Part shown: positions 1 to 7,582 of the stretch, in pieces
How positions within the stretch are numbered: the stretch's first letter is position 1
Layout: each line of letters starts with the position of its first letter
NCBI GenBank assembly: GCA_038110465.1
Contig: JAYNJU010000012.1
Span: 1 to 16,849, forward strand
Direction of reading: 5' to 3'
Length of the DNA: 16,849 nt
DNA from: Marisimplicoccus sp038110465
Lineage (GTDB): Bacteria; Bacteroidota; Bacteroidia; Flavobacteriales; Flavobacteriaceae
Program-made: the position numbers and the translations under genes
Notes under the pieces: generated by a model
Databases searched by the model: none
Told to the model about the DNA's origin: nothing
What the model saw: only the letters and a program-made list of their open reading frames with translations

Positions 1-1568
1 AAATTAAACCAGCTGAAGTATCAGCATTATTAAAAAAACAATTAGAGTCAGCAGATATTAAATCTTCTTTTGATGAAATAGGAACTGTACTTGAAGTAGG
101 AGACGGTATTGCCAGAGTTTATGGGCTTACAAATGCTCAGTACGGTGAGCTTGTTTCATTTGAGAATGGTCTTCAAGGAATGGTTCTAAACCTTGAGGAA
201 GATCATGTAGGTGTTGTACTTTTTGGTACTTCAAAAGAGGTAAAAGAAGGAGATAATGTTAAAAGGACTAATCAAATTGCGTCAATTAAAGTAGGAGATG
301 GAATATTAGGAAGAGTAGTTGATACACTTGGAAATCCTATTGATGGAAAAGGACCAATTGAAGGAGAACTTTTTGATATGCCAATAGAAAGAAAAGCTCC
401 TGGAGTTATTTTTAGACAACCAGTAAATGAGCCTTTACAAACAGGTATTAAATCAATTGATGCAATGATTCCAATTGGAAGAGGCCAGAGAGAGCTTGTA
501 ATTGGTGATAGACAGACTGGAAAAACAACTGTTTGTATAGATACAATTCTAAATCAAAAAGAATTTTACGATGCAGGAAATCCTGTTTTTTGTATTTATG
601 TTGCTATAGGACAAAAAGCTTCAACAGTTGCTGCTATAGCAAAAACACTTGAAGATAGAGGAGCACTAGCATACACTACTATTGTAGCTGCTAATGCTTC
701 AGACCCAGCCCCCATGCAAGTATTTGCACCTTTTGCAGGAGCATGTATAGGTGAATTTTTTAGAGATACTGGAAGACCTGCTCTTATTATTTATGATGAC
801 TTATCTAAACAAGCTGTTGCATACAGAGAGGTTTCATTATTATTAAGAAGACCTCCAGGTAGAGAAGCATATCCAGGTGATGTTTTCTATCTTCATTCAA
901 GATTACTTGAAAGATCTGCAAAGATTGTTAATGATGATAAAGTAGCAAGTGACATGAATGATTTACCTGAATCTTTAAAATCTAAAGTTAAAGGAGGAGG
1001 TTCTCTTACAGCACTTCCAATAATAGAAACCCAAGCAGGTGATGTTTCTGCATATATCCCAACAAACGTAATATCTATTACTGATGGTCAGATTTTCCTA
1101 GAGTCAGACCTTTTTAATTCTGGAGTTAGACCAGCGATTAATGTTGGTATTTCAGTTTCAAGAGTAGGAGGCTCGGCTCAAATAAAGTCCATGAAAAAAG
1201 TTGCAGGTACTCTTAAATTAGATCAAGCCCAGTATAGGGAATTAGAAGCATTTTCTAAATTTGGGTCTGATTTAGATGCCGCTACACTAAATGTTATAGA
1301 AAAAGGAAGGAGAAATGTTGAGATTTTAAAACAAAATCAAAACGATCCATTTCAAGTAGAAGACCAAGTTGCAATTATTTATGCTGGCTCACAAAACTTA
1401 CTTAAAGATGTTCCAGTTGAAAAAGTTAAAGCTTTTGAAGAAGCTTTTTTAAATGACCTAAGAAAAAATAACAAGAAACTTTTAGCTGAATTAAAGGCTG
1501 GAAATATATCAGATAAAGAAACAGAGGAAATTAAAAAAGTTGCTGAAAAGATAGCCAAAACGTTTTAG
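1..1568 (+). CDS. atpA: F1F0 ATP synthase alpha subunit, 5' end cut by window edge
   Basis: This is the alpha subunit of the F1 sector, the regulatory nucleotide-binding partner of beta in the membrane-attached ATP synthase. The reading frame is open from base 3, so the gene begins a few codons left of the window. The first visible residues (IKPAEVSALLKKQLESAD) match the usual AtpA N-terminus, and the visible 521 residues plus about three missing ones fit the family length of about 525. The ATG at 180 is internal and not the start, since the upstream codons encode the conserved N-terminal beta-barrel domain (GTVLEVGDGIARVYGL). The P-loop GDRQTGKTT is present, followed by the typical core including LLLRRPPGREAYPGDVFYLHSRLLERSA. 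The gene ends TAG, three bases before atpG, so the two are co-transcribed. Identification is essentially certain. Confidence 0.98.
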   Translation, partial: IKPAEVSALLKKQLESADIKSSFDEIGTVLEVGDGIARVYGLTNAQYGELVSFENGLQGMVLNLEEDHVGVVLFGTSKEVKEGDNVKRTNQIASIKVGDGILGRVVDTLGNPIDGKGPIEGELFDMPIERKAPGVIFRQPVNEPLQTGIKSIDAMIPIGRGQRELVIGDRQTGKTTVCIDTILNQKEFYDAGNPVFCIYVAIGQKASTVAAIAKTLEDRGALAYTTIVAANASDPAPMQVFAPFAGACIGEFFRDTGRPALIIYDDLSKQAVAYREVSLLLRRPPGREAYPGDVFYLHSRLLERSAKIVNDDKVASDMNDLPESLKSKVKGGGSLTALPIIETQAGDVSAYIPTNVISITDGQIFLESDLFNSGVRPAINVGISVSRVGGSAQIKSMKKVAGTLKLDQAQYRELEAFSKFGSDLDAATLNVIEKGRRNVEILKQNQNDPFQVEDQVAIIYAGSQNLLKDVPVEKVKAFEEAFLNDLRKNNKKLLAELKAGNISDKETEEIKKVAEKIAKTF

Positions 1569-1571
1569 TAA

Positions 1572-2432
1572 ATGTCAGGATTAAAAGAAATAAGAAATAG
1601 AATAAGCTCCGTCTCTTCAACAATGCAGATTACTAATGCCATGAAAATGGTTTCAGCTGCTAAGCTTAAGAAGGCTCAAGACTCTATTTCTGCAACTTTA
1701 CCTTATTCTAACAAGCTTTCTGAGTTAATTAAAAGTATTTCATCTTCTTTAGATTCTGATGATTCAAATTCATTATTTGAAAAAAGAATTGAAAAAAATA
1801 TTTTAATTGTTGCAATTACATCTAATAAAGGTCTCTGCGGTGGATTTAATTCTAACATCATTAAAGAAGTTAATAACTTTAAAAAAGAAAATGACTCAAA
1901 AAATATTGACGTACTTGCTATAGGAAAAAAGGGGAATGATATTCTTAAAAAGACTAATAATGTAATTAGCTCCCATAATGAGGTATATGATGACTTTAAT
2001 TACACATCTATTAAAACAATAGCTGAAAATATTATGACTAAATTTTCAGATAAAGAATATGATCAAGTTATCCTTATCTATAATCATTTTAAAAATGCTG
2101 CAACTCAAATTGTAATAAAAGAACAGTATTTGCCTATATCTGAAGATAAAGAAAATGAAAACGATATTCAAGGTGACTATATTTTTGAGCCAAATAAATC
2201 TAAAATTCTAAATGAATTAATTCCTAAGTCTTTATCTATTCAATTATATAAAGCTATTTCGGACTCAATAGCAGGTGAGCATGGTGCAAGAATGACAGCA
2301 ATGCACAAAGCAACAGATAACGCATCTGAATTACGAGATCAGCTTAAGCTTACATATAATAAAGCTAGACAGACTGCAATTACTAATGAAATTCTTGAAA
2401 TCGTTGGTGGTGCAGAAGCATTAAACGCATAG
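1572..2432 (+). CDS. atpG: F1F0 ATP synthase gamma subunit
   Basis: Gamma is the central rotor stalk of F1, turning inside the alpha3beta3 hexamer and coupling proton flow to ATP synthesis. The 286-residue length is normal. The N-terminal helix (SGLKEIRNRISSVSSTMQIT then AMKMVSAAKLKKAQ) and the C-terminal helix (GARMTAMHKATDNASELRDQ and on to EILEIVGGAEAL) are the strongly conserved coiled-coil halves of the family. The middle Rossmann-like region (LCGGFN near residue 90) is also typical. The gene starts at ATG three bases after the atpA stop with no Shine-Dalgarno sequence visible, consistent with translational coupling in Bacteroidota. No hairpin terminator follows in the 47-bp gap, so read-through into the next gene is possible. 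Confidence 0.98.
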   Translation: MSGLKEIRNRISSVSSTMQITNAMKMVSAAKLKKAQDSISATLPYSNKLSELIKSISSSLDSDDSNSLFEKRIEKNILIVAITSNKGLCGGFNSNIIKEVNNFKKENDSKNIDVLAIGKKGNDILKKTNNVISSHNEVYDDFNYTSIKTIAENIMTKFSDKEYDQVILIYNHFKNAATQIVIKEQYLPISEDKENENDIQGDYIFEPNKSKILNELIPKSLSIQLYKAISDSIAGEHGARMTAMHKATDNASELRDQLKLTYNKARQTAITNEILEIVGGAEALNA

Positions 2433-2456
2433 TACTTTTAACCCATACACTTTTTG

Positions 2457-2464
2457 TATTTTTG
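2457..2464 (+). promoter_or_regulatory. Possible -7 box (TATTTTTG) before the nucleotidyltransferase gene
   Basis: The 47-bp gap after atpG contains TATTTTTG, an exact match to the Bacteroidota -7 element TAnnTTTG, 15 bases before the ATG at 2480. The matching -33 TTTG is absent at the ideal spacing; the nearest partial match is TTTA at 2437-2440. In T-rich DNA one such box may be chance, so this is only a candidate for an independent promoter for the 2480-5608 group. Confidence 0.35.
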
Positions 2465-2479
2465 ATGTAAATTATCTAA

Positions 2480-3475
2480 ATGAAGATATTTATTCCAATG
2501 GCAGGAAAAGGCACCAGGCTTAGACCTTTTACACTTACAACTCCTAAGCCTCTAATTAAAATTATTGATAAACCTATAGTAGAACACTTAATTGATCAAA
2601 TCACATCTACTGTTAAAGTTCAAATTGAAGAGATTATTTACATTCTTGGAGATGAAAATTATTTTAATTCAGAAGTTGTAGATTCATTAAAAGATATTTC
2701 TAAAAAATATAATGCGGATACAAAAGTTTATAGACAGCTAGAGCAAAAAGGAACAGGACATGCAATTATGTGTGCAAAGAATTCACTAAAAGGACCAGCT
2801 GTTATAGCTTATGCTGATACTATGATTCAAGGAGATATAGAAATTGATCCAAATATTGATGGGAGTATTTGGGTAAAAAAAGTTAAAAATCCTGAGGCAT
2901 ATGGGGTAGTTAAGCTTGACAGTCAAAGTAAGATAATTGAACTAGTGGAGAAGCCTTTGAACTTTATAACTGACTTAGCAGTTGTTGGAATTTATTATTT
3001 TAAGGAAATAGAAATTCTTAGAAATTATCTAGAGATTCATCTTCAAGAAAAATTACCACATGGGCAAGAGTATCTTTTAAATTATGGTATTGAAAAGATG
3101 ATTGAAAATAATTATACTTTCATGCCTAAAGAAATTGAAAAATGGATGGATTGTGGTACGCCAAAACTTTTATTAGAATCTGCTAAAACTATCATGGATT
3201 CCTCAACTATATTTAATAAAACAATTCATGATGATGTAACAATAGTAGAGCCTGTATTTTTAGGAATTAACACTAAAATCAGAAATTCAGTTATTGGCCC
3301 TTATGTTAGTATAGGAAGAGGTTGTCAAATAGAGAACTCGACATTAAAAAACACATTAATATATGACAGTGTTAAGGTTATAAATTCTAAGCTTGAAGAT
3401 TCAATTGTTGGTTCAAATTCAGAATATGAAGGTGAAGGATCAGAAGTTTATTTAGGAGATAATACAAAAATGTAA
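2480..3475 (+). CDS. Sugar-phosphate nucleotidyltransferase (RmlA/GlmU-like NTP transferase with left-handed beta-helix tail)
   Basis: The protein probably transfers a nucleotide from an NTP to a sugar-1-phosphate, making an activated sugar for cell-surface polysaccharide. Seen directly: the N-terminal signature with G9-K-G-T-R13, then P22-K-P-L25, and an ADT/GD segment near residues 111-119 in the position of the metal-binding aspartate. Residues about 240-320 look like hexapeptide beta-helix turns (for example NTKIRNSVIGPYVSIGRGC). Length is 331 residues. Which sugar and nucleotide it uses cannot be read from sequence; glucose-1-phosphate thymidylyl- or uridylyltransferase and mannose-1-phosphate guanylyltransferase are all possible. 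It is followed after three bases by the DUF4292 lipoprotein gene, so it likely shares a transcript with the envelope genes downstream. Confidence 0.85.
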   Translation: MKIFIPMAGKGTRLRPFTLTTPKPLIKIIDKPIVEHLIDQITSTVKVQIEEIIYILGDENYFNSEVVDSLKDISKKYNADTKVYRQLEQKGTGHAIMCAKNSLKGPAVIAYADTMIQGDIEIDPNIDGSIWVKKVKNPEAYGVVKLDSQSKIIELVEKPLNFITDLAVVGIYYFKEIEILRNYLEIHLQEKLPHGQEYLLNYGIEKMIENNYTFMPKEIEKWMDCGTPKLLLESAKTIMDSSTIFNKTIHDDVTIVEPVFLGINTKIRNSVIGPYVSIGRGCQIENSTLKNTLIYDSVKVINSKLEDSIVGSNSEYEGEGSEVYLGDNTKM

Positions 3476-3478
3476 ATA

Positions 3479-4419
3479 ATGATACTCAAAAAAAGATACG
3501 TATTTATATTCTTTTTCATAATTATTTTTATGAACGCTTGTTCATCAAAAAAAACAATTACAAGTACCTTTCCAATAGATAATATAGAAAGTTCTGAATT
3601 AATTAAAAGTATTAGTAAATCATCACTAAATTTCAATAATTNNNNNNNNNNNNNNNNNNNNNNNNNNNNNNNNNNNNNNNNNNNNNNNNNNNNNNNNNNN
3701 NNNNNNNNNNNNNNNNNNNNNNNNNNNNNNNNNNNNNNNNNGAAAGTTCTGAATTAATTAAAAGTATTAGTAAATCATCACTAAATTTCAATAATTTTAG
3801 GCACAGACTTAAGGCGGAATTTAATAATGGTAAATCTGTCCAAACTGTAATTGTAGATTTAAGAGCTTCAGAAAATGAGGTAATATGGATGAGCGCTTCA
3901 ATGATTGTTCCAATTGCAAAAATTCTGATTACTGATGATAATCTAGTTTTTTACGAAAGGTTTCAAAAAACATATATAAATCAAGAATTAAATGAAATTA
4001 AAGATTTAATTGGAATTAACTCTCCAGTAAAATTATTTCAAAATTTATTTTATGGAGAGCCACTTTTGGATATCACAAAAGGTGAATGGAAAAGAATAGA
4101 TAATCCAAATTTTTATGTTTTACAATCTACTGAGGGAATACAAAACACTATTTTTATTAATCCTGAAAACTTTGAGCTTACACAACAAAGGATTTATTTG
4201 CCATTAATATCATCATTAGTAACTATATCATATAGTAACTATAAAACATTTGAGGAAAAATCTATTCCAACAAATGTCAATATTTCATCTATGAGAGGAA
4301 GTGAGATCATCTCAATTAATCTTGAATTCTCTCAATTTGACTTTCCTGAAAATTTAACTTTTCCAATGGAAATTCCAGAAAACTATAATAGTAAGAGCAT
4401 AAATGATATTATTCAATAG
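3479..4419 (+). CDS. DUF4292-type lipoprotein, interrupted by a scaffold gap
   Basis: This is one gene split by a run of 100 Ns. The left part encodes a lipoprotein signal peptide: charged MILKKR, a hydrophobic core, then FMNAC with the lipidated cysteine at about residue 21. The right part is open from the first base after the Ns and runs through VDLRASENEVIWMSASMI to the TAG at 4417-4419. The 55 bases before the gap (3587-3641) are repeated exactly after it (3742-3796). Merging them removes 155 bases, joins the two frames and gives a 261-residue protein, the usual size for DUF4292 lipoproteins of Bacteroidota. The ATG at 3889 is therefore internal and not a start. The family's function is unknown; from memory it commonly sits beside EnvC-like genes, as here, where the next gene overlaps it by 17 bases. 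An envelope role is inferred from the lipobox and context only. Confidence 0.8.
3587..3641 (+). repeat. Left copy of the 55-bp contig-end overlap
   Basis: These 55 bases, starting GAAAGTTCTGAATTAATT and ending TTTCAATAATT, are identical to 3742-3796. The left copy abuts the Ns directly. A perfect direct repeat ending exactly at each side of a gap is the signature of two contigs sharing one k-mer-length end rather than of a biological repeat. Confidence 0.95.
3642..3741. other. Assembly gap of exactly 100 Ns
   Basis: A run of exactly 100 N characters, the conventional placeholder for a gap of unknown size, lies inside the DUF4292 lipoprotein gene. Both flanks end in the same 55 bases, so the true gap is probably of negative length (overlapping contigs) and no sequence need be missing. 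Confidence 0.99.
3742..3796 (+). repeat. Right copy of the 55-bp contig-end overlap
   Basis: This is the exact second copy of 3587-3641, beginning at the first base after the Ns. It encodes the same residues (ESSELIKSISKSSLNFNN) in a different frame relative to window coordinates, because 155 bases separate the two copies. Collapsing the copies restores the lipoprotein frame. Confidence 0.95.
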
Positions 4420-5608
4420 ATTATTTTATGTTTTTTTATTAATTGGGTTCTTGCCTGTAAATGCTCAAAACTATAAAGAGAAACAAAAACAGTTAGAAGC
4501 TCAAAAAATTTCAATTAAAAAAGAAATTGATCAAATTAATAGTCTAATTGAATCTTCAAAAAAAACATCTAAAAATCTTGCAAATGAACTAGAAGATCTT
4601 CAGCTTAAAATTTCAGCAAGAGATAAGCTAATACAAATAAATAATTCACAATTAAATAACCTTAATAATATTATAGACAATCAAAATGAAAGAATTTTAA
4701 ATCTTCAAAACAACTTGGAAAGGTTAAAAAGCGAATACTCAAAAATAATTTTAAGTTCATACAAAAAGAAATCACCTGAATTGAAGCTTATGTTCCTTTT
4801 TGCCTCAGAAAACATCAATCAAGCATTTAATAGATTTCAATATTTCAAACAATATTCTAAGTATAGAAAAAAACAGGGAGAAAAAATTCAAAACACTCAA
4901 ATTGAAATTTCAAAAAGTATAGACAGTTTGGAAATAAGAAAAAAAGAAAGACAGCTAATCCAAAATGAAAATCAAAGTGTAAAATCAACTTTGATAAATG
5001 AACAAAATCAACAGAATAGACTTTTTAATAATTTATTAAAAGAGCAAAAGAACTATGTCTCTGAAATAAATAAAAAAGAAAAGCAAGCAAAACTTATTGA
5101 AAATGAAATTCAAAATCTAATTAGACTTGCTATAGCAGAAACAAATAATAATAGCTCAAACAGCTTTGCTTTAACTCCTGAAGGAAGATTAATTTCCTCA
5201 AATTTTGAATCGAATAAAGGGCGATTACCTTGGCCTGTAAAATCTGGAGTTATTACAAGAAGATTTGGAACACAGCCTCATCCAATAGTAAAAACTACTA
5301 CAATAAATAGTAATGGAATATCAATTACTACTTCTCCAAACTCGATTGCTTATTCAGTATTTGATGGAGAGGTGCTTTCTGTCTATGGATTTTCTGGAGG
5401 TAACCCTGGAGTTCTAATTAGACATGGTAAATATATTTCTAACTATCAAAACCTTTCTACAATTTTTGTTAAAAAGGGAGATAAAATTAAAGCAAATGAA
5501 GAAATCGGAATTATATTCACCAACTCATCTAATGGAAAAACTATTTTAAAGTTTAACATTTTTAATGAGCTAAAACCTGAAAATCCAAGCAATTGGCTAG
5601 ATAGGTAA
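4403..5608 (+). CDS. EnvC-like murein hydrolase activator: coiled coil plus degenerate LytM/M23 domain
   Basis: This is probably a periplasmic regulator of cell-wall amidases during cell separation. Order: signal peptide (residues 1-21, cleavage near VNA-Q), a long heptad-rich coiled coil (about 24-240), a short linker, and a LytM domain (about 274-401, opening RLPWPVKSGVITRRFGTQPHP and closing NPSNWLDR). In active M23 peptidases zinc is held by HxGxD and HxH; here the first site reads SNGIS (303-307) and the second ILKFN (381-385), and the YxH histidine is N350. All zinc ligands are gone, so it cannot be an active metalloendopeptidase. This parallels E. coli EnvC, whose degenerate LytM domain activates AmiA/AmiB. 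The ATG overlaps the DUF4292 stop by 17 bases, implying coupled expression. Its stop is two bases from the convergent SPOR gene. The amidase partner is not in this window. Confidence 0.88.
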   Translation: MILFNRLFYVFLLIGFLPVNAQNYKEKQKQLEAQKISIKKEIDQINSLIESSKKTSKNLANELEDLQLKISARDKLIQINNSQLNNLNNIIDNQNERILNLQNNLERLKSEYSKIILSSYKKKSPELKLMFLFASENINQAFNRFQYFKQYSKYRKKQGEKIQNTQIEISKSIDSLEIRKKERQLIQNENQSVKSTLINEQNQQNRLFNNLLKEQKNYVSEINKKEKQAKLIENEIQNLIRLAIAETNNNSSNSFALTPEGRLISSNFESNKGRLPWPVKSGVITRRFGTQPHPIVKTTTINSNGISITTSPNSIAYSVFDGEVLSVYGFSGGNPGVLIRHGKYISNYQNLSTIFVKKGDKIKANEEIGIIFTNSSNGKTILKFNIFNELKPENPSNWLDR

Positions 5609-5610
5609 TT

Positions 5611-6507
5611 TTAATTTTCTATAAGAAGCCAAGCATCTTCTCCTTTTAATCTAATTTCTGAAATAAGAGATAGTGCTTGCTCTCTAGATTCTAATCTTCC
5701 ATATGCAACTCTAAATAAACCTTTAGGATTTATAGAAGTATATGATGCTTGATAACCCTTATTAATTAAATCATTTAGATGTTGCTGAGCATTAATTTTT
5801 GATCTAAACGCACCAGCAATCACACTATAATATGTTCTGTCCTCATTTAACTTAGGAGGGCTAACATTAAGATTAATTTTTGGTAATTGTCCAATATTAA
5901 ATGTAGCCGATTGCACATTTTCTAAAATTTTATCTTGAGCTATTGCTATATTTTTTAATCTTTCGTTATTAATAAAGCCATTATAGGTTTCATAGCTGAA
6001 ATATCCTATACCAAGAGTAAATATAAAAATAGCAGCATATCTAATAAATGAATTCAAACTTGAAGAAACTGGAGTCTCTGATTTTGGAACCACACTAAGA
6101 ATAGGATTTTTACTAAATGATTCAAGACCAAATGAATTAGAGCTAAAGTTTGATAATAAGTTTGGACTAAAAACTATATTATTTTCATCAGAAATTTGAA
6201 ATACACCTAATTTCTCAATTTCTACTGAACCAGATTTAAATAATTTTGTTTGAAATGCGTCAACCTCTTCTTTAATAAACCTTAAAGAGTCTTTATAAGA
6301 AATATCTCTTTTCCTTGATACATGCTTAACAAGCAATCCATCATTTTCATTTAACATAGAGTTAAAAGAAACTGTTTTTTTTGGTGGATAGAAAACACTA
6401 CCCTCAATGTATGCTGAATGACTTTTTAAAATAAAAGCACCAAATCCTGGAACGATAACACAGTCATTTTGATATAATAACTCTTGAGTTTCAATAAAAA
6501 TAGTCAT
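5611..6507 (-). CDS. HU-CCDC81-like and SPOR domain envelope protein
   Basis: This 298-residue protein has three parts. Residues 1-115 resemble the paired bacterial CCDC81-type HU-like domains (VIVPGFGAFILK near 17-28 and IEKLGVFQI near 97-105 are the typical turns). Residues about 154-171 form one transmembrane segment. Residues about 224-298 are a SPOR domain (YYSVIAGAFRSKINAQQHL through VAYGRLESREQALSLI). SPOR domains bind glycan strands lacking stem peptides at the division septum. The expected topology is cytoplasmic HU-like domains with a periplasmic SPOR domain. Whether the HU-like part binds DNA or another protein is unknown. It lies 23 bases downstream of trpS on the same strand and probably shares its transcript. 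It converges on the EnvC-like gene with two bases between the stops. Confidence 0.85.
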   Translation of the reverse strand: MTIFIETQELLYQNDCVIVPGFGAFILKSHSAYIEGSVFYPPKKTVSFNSMLNENDGLLVKHVSRKRDISYKDSLRFIKEEVDAFQTKLFKSGSVEIEKLGVFQISDENNIVFSPNLLSNFSSNSFGLESFSKNPILSVVPKSETPVSSSLNSFIRYAAIFIFTLGIGYFSYETYNGFINNERLKNIAIAQDKILENVQSATFNIGQLPKINLNVSPPKLNEDRTYYSVIAGAFRSKINAQQHLNDLINKGYQASYTSINPKGLFRVAYGRLESREQALSLISEIRLKGEDAWLLIEN

Positions 6508-6530
6508 TAGGTAAATTTAAAAAAAAACTA

Positions 6531-7499
6531 TTAAAACCCAAGTCGAGATCTGACTCTTTTAAGAACTTTTTGAGAAATTTCTCTAGCTTTTAAAGAACCT
6601 TCAATTAATAGTTTTTCAACATCTTCTTTGTTTTGTTGCAGCTCAAAAAAAGTCTTTCTGTTATCTGAAAATCTTTTAAGTATTTCTTGAAATAAAATTT
6701 CTTTAGCTTCTCCATATCCCATTCCTCCATCTTCATATTTTTTCCTTAATGCTTTAATATCATCATTCCCTGCAATTAACTTATAAAGTTTAAACACATT
6801 ACAATCATCAGGATTCTTTGGCTCATCAACAGATAAAGTATTTGTTTTTATTTTCATTATCTGTTTTCTTAATTTATTATCATCCAGGAAAATATCTATT
6901 GTGTTACCTTTTGATTTACTCATTTTTTGACCATCAGTACCTATTATATAATTTGAGTTTTTTTGAATATTTGCCTTAGGAATAACAAATGTTTCACCCA
7001 TAGTTTTATTAAACTTGATTGCCACATCTCTGGTAATTTCCAAGTGTTGAAGTTGATCTTTTCCCACAGGCACAATATCAGCATCATAAAGTAAGATATC
7101 AGCAGACATTAACATTGGATAGTAGAATAATCCTGAATTAACTTCTTTTAAATTTTGAGATTTATCTTTAAATGAGTGAGCCAATTTTAATCTCTGATAT
7201 GAAAAAAAACAACTAAGATACCATGCTAATTCTGTAACTTCAGGAACATCACTCTGTCTAAAAAAACAAGTTTTTTGAGGATCTAAATTAAAAGCTAACC
7301 AGGTTGCAGCTGTTGCAAAAGTATTTTGGCTTAATATTTTCTCATCTTTTATTTGAGTTAATGAATGCATGTTAGCTATAAATAAGAATGATTCATCATT
7401 AGAGTCATTGGCCATTTTTATAGCAGGCATAATTGCTCCCAGAATATTTCCTAGGTGGGGCGTACCAGTTGATTGAATTCCTGTGAGTATTTTGGACAT
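6531..7499 (-). CDS. trpS: Tryptophan--tRNA ligase
   Basis: This class I aminoacyl-tRNA synthetase charges tRNA-Trp with tryptophan in the cytoplasm. The HIGH-type motif appears as PHLGN (residues 14-18) in the N-terminal GIQSTGTPHLGNILGA. The KMSKS motif is exact at 192-196. GKDQLQHLEITRDVA (146-160) is the conserved TrpS segment that helps form the active site. Length 322 is normal for the bacterial enzyme. The ATG start places the first motif at the usual distance from the N-terminus. An exact Bacteroidota promoter lies 18 bases upstream, and no tryptophan-sensing leader or T-box is visible in the very short 5' leader. It is followed by the SPOR protein gene after 23 bases. Confidence 0.97.
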   Translation of the reverse strand: MSKILTGIQSTGTPHLGNILGAIMPAIKMANDSNDESFLFIANMHSLTQIKDEKILSQNTFATAATWLAFNLDPQKTCFFRQSDVPEVTELAWYLSCFFSYQRLKLAHSFKDKSQNLKEVNSGLFYYPMLMSADILLYDADIVPVGKDQLQHLEITRDVAIKFNKTMGETFVIPKANIQKNSNYIIGTDGQKMSKSKGNTIDIFLDDNKLRKQIMKIKTNTLSVDEPKNPDDCNVFKLYKLIAGNDDIKALRKKYEDGGMGYGEAKEILFQEILKRFSDNRKTFFELQQNKEDVEKLLIEGSLKAREISQKVLKRVRSRLGF

Positions 7500-7516
7500 C
7501 TAAAAAGTTTATCAAA

Positions 7517-7547
7517 CAAAGATATTTTTTTTATATGTTGAAACAAA
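7517..7547 (-). promoter_or_regulatory. Bacteroidota-type promoter for trpS (TTTG-N19-TATCTTTG)
   Basis: On the minus strand, TTTG (complement of 7544-7547) is followed by exactly 19 bases and then TATCTTTG (complement of 7517-7524). This matches the known Bacteroidota primary sigma-factor consensus, TTTG about 19 bases before TAnnTTTG, at every specified position. The -7 box ends 17 bases before the trpS ATG, giving an inferred leader of only about ten bases. Confidence 0.75.
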
Positions 7548-7554
7548 ATACCAT

Positions 7555-7562
7555 TAACTTTG
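7555..7562 (+). promoter_or_regulatory. Candidate -7 box (TAACTTTG) for the acyltransferase gene
   Basis: TAACTTTG is an exact TAnnTTTG match 20 bases before the ATG at 7583. No TTTG lies at ideal spacing upstream; only GTTG at 7537-7540, 14 bases away, is near. It lies just upstream of the trpS -33 box on the opposite strand, so the two promoters would be back to back in an 83-bp divergent region. Confidence 0.45.
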
Positions 7563-7582
7563 GTTGTCTTGAAAAAAAGTAA

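Noticed and set aside
180..1568. AtpA starting at the ATG at 180
   Set aside because: The frame is open upstream to base 3 and encodes the conserved AtpA N-terminus, so the gene is cut by the window edge and 180 is internal.
3448..3636. 62-residue minus-strand ORF
   Set aside because: It is antisense to the nucleotidyltransferase end and the lipoprotein start, with no recognisable features; AT-rich shadow.
3587..3796. A biological direct repeat or mobile-element target duplication
   Set aside because: The copies abut a placeholder gap exactly on both sides and collapsing them restores a known gene, so an assembly artefact is the simpler explanation.
3889..4419. Separate 176-residue gene after the gap
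   Set aside because: The frame is open upstream to the gap and joins the lipoprotein frame once the 55-bp duplicate is collapsed; this ATG is internal.
5575..5620. Terminator between the EnvC-like and SPOR genes
   Set aside because: Only a four-pair CCAA/TTGG stem is present with no adjoining T-run; not enough to call.
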